Below, in pieces: positions 1 to 7,099 of a stretch of DNA of 8,130 nucleotides. How positions within the stretch are numbered: position 1 is the stretch's first letter; every line of letters begins with the position of its first letter. The notes under the pieces are model-generated. The model was not told where the DNA came from, ran no database searches, and worked only from the letters and a program-made list of their open reading frames with translations. The position numbers and the translations under genes are program-made. Origin of the DNA: JAXDBV01 sp034678415 (GTDB lineage: Bacteria > Bacteroidota > Bacteroidia > Bacteroidales > VadinHA17); NCBI GenBank assembly GCA_034678415.1, contig JAXDBV010000244.1:1-8130 (forward strand), in the 5' to 3' direction.

Positions 1-110
1 GTCATTTTGGCCCCTGTTTCTCCTCCCGGTACGACAAAATTTCATTAAAATACACCTTTGAATCGTCTGGCAGTGGTTTTGAAGGTACTGTCGTACAAGC
101 AACAGAACGT

Positions 111-2702
111 ATGAACAATAGTAATCTTAGCATAAAAACGCGGGAGGCTATACAACTGGCTTTCACCATTGCATCGGGCTTCAATCACCAGGCAGTGGAG
201 CCCGGTCACATACTGAAAGGAATTATGGAGGTGGCCGGGAACATCGTCTCTTTCCTCTTCGGCAAATTGGAAGTCTCACTGAATGATACCTCGAGACGAT
301 TGGATGAACTGATGCAGCGCTATCCCAGGGTATCTCCGGGTGAACAATATCTTTCCGATGATTCAAACAAGGCACTGCAAAAAGCGGCAGGTTTTTCGGC
401 AGAATCCGGCGATCAATTTGTTACCGTTGAATACCTTCTGATGGGTATTGCCGCTGGTAATGAACCGGTAGCCCGGCTCCTGAACGATGAAGGTGTTAAC
501 GTGAAAACACTGAGAGAAGCGATGGCAGCGCTCCGTAAAGGTGCAAATGCCGACAGCGAGACAGCAGAAGATACCTTCAATGCTCTGGGCCGTTTCGCTA
601 ACAACCTTAATGACCAGGCAGCCAGGGGGAAGCTCGATCCTGTCATCGGTAGGGATGAGGAGATACGGCGCATTCAACAGATACTGTCGAGGAGAACAAA
701 AAACAATCCCATCCTGATCGGCGAACCCGGGGTGGGAAAGACCGCTATTGCTGAAGGACTGGCTCATCGCATTATTAAAGGAGACGTGCCCGAAAACCTG
801 AAATCAAAACGGGTATACTCACTTGATATGGGCGCCCTTATCGCCGGAGCAAAATACAAAGGGGAGTTTGAGGAAAGGCTCAAGTCCGTGGTCAGGGAGG
901 TAGTTGCATCCGAAGGGGAGATTATCCTGTTTATTGACGAGATTCATACCCTTGTCGGAGCCGGCAAGTCCGAAGGGGCAATGGATGCAGCCAATATCCT
1001 GAAACCTGCCCTGGCCAGAGGAGAGCTCCGCGCCATTGGGGCCACAACCCTCAATGAGTACCAGAAATATTTTGAGAAAGACAAAGCCCTCGAACGACGG
1101 TTCCAAACAGTAATGGTCGACGAACCGGACATGGCCAGCGCCATTTCTATCCTGAGGGGACTCAAGGAGAGGTATGAAAACCATCACAAGGTCAGGATAC
1201 GCGATGAGGCGATTATCGCCGCTGTTGAACTCTCTCAGCGATATATCACCGAACGGTTCCTTCCCGATAAAGCGATCGACCTGATCGATGAGGCAGCATC
1301 AAGGTTGAGGATAGAGATGAACTCGCTGCCGGAGGAGATCGATGAGATTGAACGCCGCATCAAACAGATGGAAATTGAAAGGGAGGCCATCAAGAGGGAA
1401 GATGATAAAGCAAAATTGCAGACCTTGAGCGAAGATATTAGCCGGCTCGGTGAGCAAAGAAACGAACTGCGCGCACGGTGGGAAGCAGAACGGCTCATCA
1501 TCCAGGAAATACAACAGCAGAAAGAGGCGATAGAACGCTACCGCTTTGAAGCGGAAAAGGCCGAACGGGAAGGAAATTACGGGAAAGTGGCTGAACTGAG
1601 GTATGGTAAGATCAGGGAGGCCGAAACAGCCATGGAAAAACTCAAGGCCGAACTGGCCGGGAAACAGAAACATTCTGCGCTCATCAAGGAGGAAGTGTCA
1701 GCCGAAGATATCGCCGAAATCGTTTCCCGGTGGACCGGTATACCCGTAAGCCGTATGATGCAGAGCGAACGCGAAAAACTGCTCCACCTCGAGGATGAGT
1801 TGCATAAACGCGTGGTGGGACAGGAGGAAGCCATCCGGGCGGTGGCCGATGCAGTACGAAGAAGCAGGGCAGGACTGCAGGATGCAAAGAAACCCGTCGG
1901 CTCTTTCATCTTCCTCGGTACTACCGGTGTGGGTAAAACAGAGCTGTCAAAAGCTCTGGCCGAATTCCTGTTTAATAATGAGAACTTGATGACACGGATC
2001 GACATGTCGGAATACCAGGAACGACACTCTGTCTCAAGGCTCGTAGGTGCACCCCCGGGTTACGTGGGTTACGAGGAGGGTGGACAACTCACCGAGGCGG
2101 TGAGAAGAAAACCCTATTCCGTTATCCTGCTCGATGAGATCGAAAAAGCACATCCCGATGTCTTCAATATCCTCCTCCAGGTGCTCGACGACGGTCGGTT
2201 GACCGACAACAAGGGACGTATTGTCAACTTCAAGAATACCATTATCATTATGACCTCGAATGTGGGATCCCATATCATCCAGCAGAAACTCGAGAATGCC
2301 CGGGGTGCGGATGACGAAGCGCTGTTCGAGGAAATACGCGACGCCGTGTACGACCTGCTCAAACGCACCATCAGACCCGAGTTCCTCAACAGGATCGATG
2401 AGATCATCATGTTCCGGCCCTTGACCATCGATGAGATAAAAATGATCGTCCGCATCCAGTTCTCAAAAATCCGGGATATGCTGACCGCTAATCAGGTACA
2501 TATCGATATCACTTCAAAGGCGGTGGACTGGCTCACCGATGCCGGCTATGATCCCCAGTTCGGCGCCAGGCCCATCAAGAGAACCATGCAACGCTTAATC
2601 CTTAATGAACTGTCAAGAAAACTGCTGGCGGGAGAAATACAGAGGGAAGCGGAAATCGTTGTGGATATTGCCGGTGGCAAGCTGGTGTTCAGAAATAAAT
2701 GA
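111..2702 (+). CDS. clpB: ClpB, ATP-dependent protein disaggregase (Hsp100)
   Basis: The product is an 863-residue AAA+ unfoldase, the usual length for ClpB. As a cytoplasmic hexamer it pulls polypeptides out of aggregates together with DnaK/DnaJ/GrpE. Seen in order: a Clp N-terminal domain (about 1-145); AAA module 1 with Walker A GEPGVGKT (204-211), pore-loop YKGEFE (249-254), Walker B ILFIDE (272-277) and LERRF (327-331, arginine-finger region); a charged coiled-coil middle domain (about 400-525), which separates ClpB from ClpA; AAA module 2 with Walker A GTTGVGKT (603-610), pore-loop GYVGYEEGG (650-658), Walker B VILLDE (671-676), FLNR (758-761) and sensor-2 GAR (818-820). No ClpP-binding IGL/IGF loop was noticed, as expected for ClpB. 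The ATG at 111 gives a normal N-terminus (MNNSNLSIKTREAIQLAF), although no Shine-Dalgarno sequence precedes it. All nucleotide-binding motifs are intact. The gene appears monocistronic, because the next genes are on the other strand. Confidence 0.98.
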   Translation: MNNSNLSIKTREAIQLAFTIASGFNHQAVEPGHILKGIMEVAGNIVSFLFGKLEVSLNDTSRRLDELMQRYPRVSPGEQYLSDDSNKALQKAAGFSAESGDQFVTVEYLLMGIAAGNEPVARLLNDEGVNVKTLREAMAALRKGANADSETAEDTFNALGRFANNLNDQAARGKLDPVIGRDEEIRRIQQILSRRTKNNPILIGEPGVGKTAIAEGLAHRIIKGDVPENLKSKRVYSLDMGALIAGAKYKGEFEERLKSVVREVVASEGEIILFIDEIHTLVGAGKSEGAMDAANILKPALARGELRAIGATTLNEYQKYFEKDKALERRFQTVMVDEPDMASAISILRGLKERYENHHKVRIRDEAIIAAVELSQRYITERFLPDKAIDLIDEAASRLRIEMNSLPEEIDEIERRIKQMEIEREAIKREDDKAKLQTLSEDISRLGEQRNELRARWEAERLIIQEIQQQKEAIERYRFEAEKAEREGNYGKVAELRYGKIREAETAMEKLKAELAGKQKHSALIKEEVSAEDIAEIVSRWTGIPVSRMMQSEREKLLHLEDELHKRVVGQEEAIRAVADAVRRSRAGLQDAKKPVGSFIFLGTTGVGKTELSKALAEFLFNNENLMTRIDMSEYQERHSVSRLVGAPPGYVGYEEGGQLTEAVRRKPYSVILLDEIEKAHPDVFNILLQVLDDGRLTDNKGRIVNFKNTIIIMTSNVGSHIIQQKLENARGADDEALFEEIRDAVYDLLKRTIRPEFLNRIDEIIMFRPLTIDEIKMIVRIQFSKIRDMLTANQVHIDITSKAVDWLTDAGYDPQFGARPIKRTMQRLILNELSRKLLAGEIQREAEIVVDIAGGKLVFRNK

Positions 2703-2704
2703 AA

Positions 2705-2725
2705 AACGGAGCGCCTCACTCCGTT
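2705..2725 (-). terminator. Hairpin terminator for the Hpt-STAS operon, between convergent genes
   Basis: A perfect 7-bp inverted repeat, AACGGAG (2705-2711) and CTCCGTT (2719-2725), encloses a 7-base loop. Read on the - strand, the hairpin lies 7 bases beyond the stop codon of the STAS gene and runs directly into a T-rich tract (CTCCGTTTTTCATTTATTT), the form of a Rho-independent terminator. On the + strand the same hairpin follows the clpB stop by 2 bases, but GCGTCAG follows it rather than a T-run. It is therefore a convincing terminator only for the leftward genes. It may still serve clpB partly as a hairpin. Confidence 0.65.
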
Positions 2726-2732
2726 GCGTCAG

Positions 2733-3083
2733 TCACTGAAAGCTCTTTATGCAGTCGTCCAGACCGTCGTAGATCTCAAAGATGTTGTGAAGCTGAAGGA
2801 GTTTGAACAGTTCCATCACTTCGGTCGAAATGTTGCAGATCTTGAAATACCCGTAATTGTTATTGGCTGTTTTCATCACCGAAAGAAACACACCAAATCC
2901 TGAACTGTCAATATAATTGATCCCTTCCAGGTTCAGCACCAGCCGGGTGTTGGGCTTGGAAAAATACCCGGCAAGTTCCTGTTTCACCGGCTCTGAGATC
3001 AAAGCATTGAATTTCTTTACATTATCGAACGTCACAACGTCAATATTGTTGATTTTTTCGCTTTTAAGCAGGTTGCCACTCAT
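2733..3083 (-). CDS. STAS-domain protein, anti-sigma-factor-antagonist (SpoIIAA/RsbV) type
   Basis: The product is 116 residues, a single STAS domain with no extra domain, signal peptide or membrane segment, so it should be cytoplasmic. The signature is INYIDSSGFGVFLS (55-68), matching the SpoIIAA/RsbV phosphorylation loop in which a Ser of the DSSG motif (S60 or S61 here) is phosphorylated by a cognate anti-sigma/serine kinase and dephosphorylated by a PP2C phosphatase. In that family the unphosphorylated form binds its kinase and frees the kinase's other partner. The ATG lies 8 bases after the stop of the upstream Hpt gene, so the two are almost certainly co-transcribed. No kinase (HATPase_c) or PP2C gene lies in the window, so the actual target is unknown. 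It could control a sigma factor or another output such as a phosphatase or c-di-nucleotide enzyme. The family call is firm and the role is inferred. Confidence 0.9.
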   Translation of the reverse strand: MSGNLLKSEKINNIDVVTFDNVKKFNALISEPVKQELAGYFSKPNTRLVLNLEGINYIDSSGFGVFLSVMKTANNNYGYFKICNISTEVMELFKLLQLHNIFEIYDGLDDCIKSFQ

Positions 3084-3091
3084 GGGAACAA

Positions 3092-3451
3092 TTATTTTAG
3101 TTTGGCAGTGATTTCTTTCAGTTCTGTGATGGCCGCACTACATTCTCTTTCAAATTTATCAATAAAATCCCGATACGATTCAATTTCCTTTAAATCTTTT
3201 GTGAGATACTCCAGCTTCTTCAGGTCTTCAGCTACCTCATCCATTCCCATGATGGAAACCGACGACTTTGCCTTATGTGCCAGCATACCAAGAGCTTTCC
3301 AGTCTTTATTCCGGTATAATGTATGCATCTCTTCCACCATCTCGGGAATCTGCGTAATGAATATATCAATCATCTCCTTTACAATGTCGGTGGATCCCCC
3401 GGTCATGCTCTCCAGGTATTCCAGCTTTATGTGTTTCGGTTTCTTTTCCAT
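3092..3451 (-). CDS. Stand-alone Hpt (histidine phosphotransfer) domain protein
   Basis: The product is a 119-residue, mostly helical, highly charged protein with no signal peptide. The active-site helix reads LGMLAHKAKSSVSIMGM (54-70) and matches the Hpt pattern HxxKxxxxxxG: H59 is the predicted phospho-accepting histidine, K62 the conserved lysine, S63/S64 the small residues after it, and G69 the conserved glycine. Hpt proteins shuttle phosphate between receiver domains of hybrid histidine kinases and downstream response regulators. No kinase or receiver gene is adjacent, so this is an orphan intermediate. It is the first gene of a two-gene leftward unit with the STAS gene 8 bases downstream. 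The start is supported by the conserved N-terminal helix and by GAGAGGG on the - strand ending 3 bases before the ATG, a Shine-Dalgarno-like stretch not seen at the other genes here. Alternative reading: only an Hpt fold without phosphotransfer, which is unlikely because His59 and its context are intact. Confidence 0.88.
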   Translation of the reverse strand: MEKKPKHIKLEYLESMTGGSTDIVKEMIDIFITQIPEMVEEMHTLYRNKDWKALGMLAHKAKSSVSIMGMDEVAEDLKKLEYLTKDLKEIESYRDFIDKFERECSAAITELKEITAKLK

Positions 3452-3702
3452 GAACCCTCTCAGAAATGTGAATACTTATCCCTGATTGTTAATAAAAACA
3501 AGTGGGCTGAATTTCCTGAATAAAAGTAAATAATATATTTTTTACAACAAAATTGAGGATGATAACCTTTTTACCCGGTCGTACGTAAATGATAACTATA
3601 AATATTGTAAGAACCGGCCGGTCTATCACATGAGTGACTTGATTCGAAATGGAACTGTCTGAATAACCATTCATCGCATTGACAAAAGATAATATAAATA
3701 AA
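3452..3702. promoter_or_regulatory. Divergent intergenic region with palindromes and repeats
   Basis: This 251-base A/T-rich region must hold the promoters of both the Hpt-STAS unit (leftward) and the PorE-like gene (rightward). I find no coding sequence in it. Visible elements are: a perfect 10-bp palindrome ACCGGCCGGT (3613-3622); a TTTAC-N10-GTAAA inverted repeat (3570-3574 / 3585-3589); an 8-base direct repeat ATGATAAC (3559-3566 and 3589-3596) whose copies are exactly 30 bases apart; and TCAC-ATGA-GTGA (3626-3637). No perfect TAnnTTTG -7 element was found in either direction. The best partial matches are TATATTTT (3534-3541, +) and CAATTTTG on the - strand (3555-3548). That it is regulatory follows from the gene arrangement; which element does what is unknown. 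Confidence 0.5.
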
Positions 3703-5784
3703 ATGAAACACTTAAGGACCATCATTGTGTGTCTGCCCGTGGTATTTGCCATGACACTGGCATCCTATTCACAACCCTTTATCCGGGTCAGGAAAGCTGA
3801 TTTCTTCAGGGATGATCCCGGGTTCAGGGAAGCCTGGGCTCATATCAAACTGGGAGATCGATACTTCAGGGAAGGCCCGGGCAGTATTCCTCTTGCCCTC
3901 GAAGAGTATACCAAAGCCAGCGGTTTCAACGCCTATTGCCCTTCTCTCAACTACAAGATCGGGACAGCATACCTCTTCTCCGACCGTAAATGGGAAGCAC
4001 AACGGTACCTTGATATGGCCTGGGAATTCAATCCGGCCGTTACCGGTGATATCCAGTTCTACCGGGGCAGGGCTTTTCATTATAATATGCTTTTTTCTGA
4101 AGCCCTCGATTCCTACAAAGCATACCTTGACTCCCTGCCCGAAAAGGGATTGAAAAAGATGGGACCGGTGGTGGAGAAACTTATGGCTGAATGCCGTGCA
4201 GGAATGGAACTGATCAAGGATACCCTCAGGGTACAGGTTGAAAACATGGGAGCAGCCATTAATTCACCCTATGACGATTACAATTCCGTGTTGTCGTCAC
4301 GCTCTGCACGTATGTATTTCACTTCACGCAGGCCCTTCAAGGGAAACATGAGGCTCAACCCGGTGGATAACAAGTTTAATGAGGATATCTATGTCTCCTA
4401 TTACGAAGGGGGCATGTGGAAGACCGCCGAAGTGGTTGGCGCACCGCTGAATACCTCCGGTAACGAGGCCGCCCTCCACCTCTCAAAAGATGACCAGCAA
4501 CTGCTCATCTATTATGGCAGGAAAAAGAACGGTGACCTGTATATGAGCGAGTTCAGGAAAGGGAAATGGCAGGCTCCCAGCCCTATGCCGGGTATGTTCA
4601 ACTCCCGCTCCAGGGAAACAACCGTCAGCCTTTCCGCCGATATGAAGGAAATGTTTTTTGTTTCAGCCAGTGAACGCGAATCCATGGGTGGTACCGATAT
4701 TTTTTACAGTGTGCTGGGAAAGAACGACCATTGGTCCCGGCCTGTCCCCCTCGGCCCCGAAATCAATACCGAATACAATGAGGAAGGGGTTCATGTGAGC
4801 TCCGGTGGCGATACCCTCTACTTCAGTTCGAAAGGACATAACTCGATGGGCGGGTTTGATGTGTTCATGTCGGAAAGAATAAACGGACAATGGTCACAGG
4901 CACGTAACCTGGGATTTCCCATTAACACCCCCGATGACGACCTGTTCTATACCACCTCGAACGATACCGCTGTTGCTTATCTCTCATCAACCCGGAAAGA
5001 CGGGCTGGGATGGATAGATATCTTCCGGCTCACCTTCCTGCCTCCTCCCGTGATCGAGCCCGAACCGGTGATAGTTGAATTGCCGCCTCCTCCCGATATC
5101 GATACCGTCGTGGTCGTCGTCAGGGATACCGTGCGGATTGAAGAACCTAAACCAGTGGATACCTCCGTATCACTCCTCGGTACCGTATTTGAAGAAGGCA
5201 CATCTAATCCCGTGATGGCAAAGATTGAACTGATCGATGTGGAGAGGAACCAGGTGGTATCCACCTCACTCTCCGATCGCCAGAACGGATCTTTCCGCAT
5301 ACGGCTCGAGAACAGGAAAAACTACGGGGTGGAAATCACCGCACAGGGCTACATGGTGTACCTCGACATCGTTGAAGTGCCTGCCGACCTCGGCAAAACC
5401 GAAGTGCTGAAAAACTTCTTTCTGAAAAAGGTCAAAGTAGGGGAAAAAGTCGTCCTGAAAAATATCTTCTTCGATACCAACAAGGCCACCCTCAAACCTG
5501 AATCATACTCTGAACTGAACAATGTGTTCAAACTCCTTACCACCAATCCCACGCTCAGGATAGAAATATCAGGCCATACCGATAACGTGGGATCGGCCCA
5601 GCTCAACAATACCCTCTCCCAGGCCAGGGCTAAAGCCGTGGTGGATTACCTGGTTGTCAATGGTATTGATCCCTCACGCCTGGAATACAAGGGATACGGA
5701 TTCATGCAACCCATTGCCTCTAACGACACACCGGCCGGACGGGCACAGAACCGAAGGGTGGAGTTCAAGATCCTGAGCGAATAG
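3703..5784 (+). CDS. PorE-like OmpA-family protein (TPR-like, PD40 propeller, CNA-B-like, OmpA_C)
   Basis: The product is a 693-residue exported protein. In order: an N-terminal signal peptide (basic MKHLR, hydrophobic core to about residue 20, cleavage likely near ASYSQ, 20-24); helical TPR-like repeats (about 45-170); a WD40/PD40-type propeller (about 185-440) with the repeated blade motif SMGGTDIFYS (327-336) and SMGGFDVFMS (381-390); a Pro/Glu-rich linker (446-486); a carboxypeptidase-regulatory/CNA-B-like beta domain (about 488-575); and OmpA_C (about 583-693). OmpA_C holds GHTDNVG (624-630) and LSQARA (638-643); D627 and R642 have the same 15-residue spacing as the peptidoglycan-binding Asp/Arg pair of OmpA proteins. 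This four-module order matches PorE of the type IX secretion system, but the architecture has many paralogues in Bacteroidota, so no symbol is given. PorE is a lipoprotein; here the only early Cys (C10) is too near the N-terminus for a normal lipobox. ATG 3703 is preferred over an in-frame TTG at 3679 because it starts directly with the signal peptide. Confidence 0.93.
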   Translation: MKHLRTIIVCLPVVFAMTLASYSQPFIRVRKADFFRDDPGFREAWAHIKLGDRYFREGPGSIPLALEEYTKASGFNAYCPSLNYKIGTAYLFSDRKWEAQRYLDMAWEFNPAVTGDIQFYRGRAFHYNMLFSEALDSYKAYLDSLPEKGLKKMGPVVEKLMAECRAGMELIKDTLRVQVENMGAAINSPYDDYNSVLSSRSARMYFTSRRPFKGNMRLNPVDNKFNEDIYVSYYEGGMWKTAEVVGAPLNTSGNEAALHLSKDDQQLLIYYGRKKNGDLYMSEFRKGKWQAPSPMPGMFNSRSRETTVSLSADMKEMFFVSASERESMGGTDIFYSVLGKNDHWSRPVPLGPEINTEYNEEGVHVSSGGDTLYFSSKGHNSMGGFDVFMSERINGQWSQARNLGFPINTPDDDLFYTTSNDTAVAYLSSTRKDGLGWIDIFRLTFLPPPVIEPEPVIVELPPPPDIDTVVVVVRDTVRIEEPKPVDTSVSLLGTVFEEGTSNPVMAKIELIDVERNQVVSTSLSDRQNGSFRIRLENRKNYGVEITAQGYMVYLDIVEVPADLGKTEVLKNFFLKKVKVGEKVVLKNIFFDTNKATLKPESYSELNNVFKLLTTNPTLRIEISGHTDNVGSAQLNNTLSQARAKAVVDYLVVNGIDPSRLEYKGYGFMQPIASNDTPAGRAQNRRVEFKILSE

Positions 5785-5825
5785 TACCGGTAGCGGTAAC
5801 CATACGAAACAACGGCAATTACCCG

Positions 5826-5850
5826 CCGGAACCTTTCATCATGGATCCGG
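5826..5850. other. Stem-loop in the spacer downstream of the PorE-like gene
   Basis: CCGGAACC (5826-5833) pairs with GGATCCGG (5843-5850) around a 9-base loop, giving an 8-bp stem with one internal A-A mismatch. It lies 41 bases after the stop codon of the PorE-like gene. No T-run follows on the + strand, so it is not a textbook intrinsic terminator. It may mark a 3' end produced another way, protect the mRNA 3' end, or be chance. The rest of the 183-base spacer shows no gene. Confidence 0.35.
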
Positions 5851-5909
5851 ACCCATCGCTTGCGCCGGTGATCGGGATGCTTCTGAAATCCCAAACATCA
5901 CCATGAGGA

Positions 5910-5941
5910 TTTCTTCCATGTCCTAAAAAATTCTACATTTG
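5910..5941 (+). promoter_or_regulatory. Bacteroidota-type promoter of gcvT
   Basis: TACATTTG (5934-5941) is a perfect match to the TAnnTTTG -7 element described for the primary sigma factor of Bacteroidota. TTTC (5910-5913) sits 20 bases upstream, within the usual spacing for the weaker -33 element (consensus TTTG/TTG). Transcription would begin about 5-8 bases downstream of the -7 element, giving a short leader of roughly 20 bases before the ATG at 5968. No riboswitch-sized leader would remain, so glycine-riboswitch control of gcvT is unlikely from this promoter. Confidence 0.6.
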
Positions 5942-5967
5942 TCTTTTACCAAATTAAAAATCTGACC

Positions 5968-7056
5968 ATGAAAAAAACCGCCTTCTATGCCATGCACGAG
6001 AAACGGGGAGCCCGGATCATCCCTTTTGCCGGATTCCTGATGCCTGTCGAATACTCCGGTGTCAATGATGAACATATCACCGTACGAACCGGGACAGGTG
6101 TTTTCGATGTATCGCATATGGGCGAATTCTGGGTAACCGGCCCTCACGCTTTCGACCTGGTACAATGGCTCACTAGCAATGATGTGTCGAAACTCGTTGA
6201 CGGAAAGGTGCAGTATACCTGCTTCCCCAACGGCAAAGGAGGTATCGTCGACGACCTGCTGGTGTACCGTTTCGGACCAGAAAACTATCTCCTGGTGGTG
6301 AATGCTGCCAATATCGAAAAAGACTGGAACTGGGTGAACAGCCAGAACCGGTTTGGAGCCGTGCTGAAAAATGCTTCTGACGCAACCTCCCAACTGGCTA
6401 TCCAGGGCCCCGGCGCTGCCAGTATCCTGCAGCCACTTACACCGGTGAACCTTGCTGCCATGGAATACTATTCGTTCACCACCGGTCGCTTTGCCGGCAT
6501 TGATCATGTGATTATCTCCGCTACCGGATATACAGGCGCCGGCGGTTTTGAACTGTATTTCCCCAATGAGGCTGCGCAACAGATCTGGGATGCCATATTC
6601 GAGGCAGGAAAAGAAAAAGGGATCAAACCTGTCGGACTGGCGGCCAGGGATACCCTGAGGCTGGAAATGGGTTACTGCCTCTATGGAAATGACATAAACG
6701 ATACTACCTCACCCCTGGAAGCCGGACTGGGATGGATCGTCAAGTTTACCGAAGGGAACCGGTTCATCGACGATGAATTCCTCCGCGAACAGAAGAACAG
6801 GGGAGTAACCCGGAAACTGGTGGGATTTGAAATGATCGACAGGGGAATTCCGCGGCAACACTATCCTTTGTGCGACGCCAAGGGTACACCCATAGGCGAG
6901 GTCACCTCAGGCACCATGTCGCCCATGCTGAAAAAAGGAATCGGCATGGGCTATGTGCAGATTGCATTCACGGAGCCCGGTACCGAAATATTTGTGGAGA
7001 TCAGGAACAAGCTTCTGAAAGCCAGGGTGGTGAAACCTCCCTTTTACCGCCCGTAA
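5968..7056 (+). CDS. gcvT: GcvT, aminomethyltransferase (T-protein of the glycine cleavage system)
   Basis: The product is 362 residues, the normal length for GcvT. With tetrahydrofolate it releases ammonia from the aminomethyl group carried on the lipoyl arm of H-protein (GcvH) and forms 5,10-methylene-THF, in the cytoplasm. Visible family motifs are FAGFLMPVEYSG (20-31), DVSHMGE (47-53), GGIVDDLLVYR (91-101) containing the Asp pair D95/D96 that covers the catalytic Asp of the family, GYTGAGGFELY (187-197), AARDTLRLEMGYCLYGND (225-242), and the C-terminal GCV_T_C part with EVTSGTMSP (311-319) ending in KPPFYRP. The DVSHMGE segment and the full C-terminal domain favour GcvT over the folate-dependent YgfZ/CAF17 relatives. 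The start follows an A-rich leader without Shine-Dalgarno sequence. gcvP and gcvH are not in the window, so the system is encoded in pieces. A dedicated promoter lies just upstream. Confidence 0.97.
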   Translation: MKKTAFYAMHEKRGARIIPFAGFLMPVEYSGVNDEHITVRTGTGVFDVSHMGEFWVTGPHAFDLVQWLTSNDVSKLVDGKVQYTCFPNGKGGIVDDLLVYRFGPENYLLVVNAANIEKDWNWVNSQNRFGAVLKNASDATSQLAIQGPGAASILQPLTPVNLAAMEYYSFTTGRFAGIDHVIISATGYTGAGGFELYFPNEAAQQIWDAIFEAGKEKGIKPVGLAARDTLRLEMGYCLYGNDINDTTSPLEAGLGWIVKFTEGNRFIDDEFLREQKNRGVTRKLVGFEMIDRGIPRQHYPLCDAKGTPIGEVTSGTMSPMLKKGIGMGYVQIAFTEPGTEIFVEIRNKLLKARVVKPPFYRP

Positions 7057-7059
7057 CTC

Positions 7060-7084
7060 CCGGTGAACAACGGTATGTCACCGG
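7060..7084. other. Stem-loop just after gcvT
   Basis: CCGGTGA (7060-7066) and TCACCGG (7078-7084) form a perfect 7-bp stem with an 11-base loop, starting 3 bases after the gcvT stop codon. The downstream sequence (TCTACCCTTGCAATCTTT) is pyrimidine-rich but has no immediate T-run, so it is at best a weak terminator. It could instead stabilise the gcvT mRNA end or reduce read-through into serC. Confidence 0.4.
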
Positions 7085-7099
7085 TCTACCCTTGCAATC

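Noticed and set aside
2..184. 60-residue reading frame on the - strand opposite the clpB leader and start
   Set aside because: It overlaps the conserved clpB N-terminus, shows no recognisable domain and has no supporting start context.
111..2702. ClpA or ClpC instead of ClpB
   Set aside because: The long charged coiled-coil middle domain (about 400-525) between the two AAA modules is ClpB-like; ClpA lacks it and ClpC has a much shorter one.
3679..3697. TTGACA followed by TAATAT as a sigma-70-type promoter
   Set aside because: The two boxes are only a few bases apart instead of about 17, and the -35-like box is within 25 bases of the ATG.
3679..3702. TTG at 3679 as the start of the PorE-like gene
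   Set aside because: It would add 8 polar residues before a normal signal peptide; ATG 3703 follows an A/T-rich leader typical of the other genes here.
5841..5906. Short + strand frame (21 residues, Pro-rich) in the spacer before gcvT
   Set aside because: It is very short, its start lies in the hairpin, the frame runs open back into the 3' end of the upstream gene, and no known small-protein pattern is visible.
5968..7056. gcvT product as a YgfZ/CAF17-type or dimethylglycine-oxidase-type folate protein
   Set aside because: Full-length GcvT with DVSHMGE, GGIVDDLLVYR and a complete C-terminal barrel; no YgfZ Cys motif and no fused oxidase domain.
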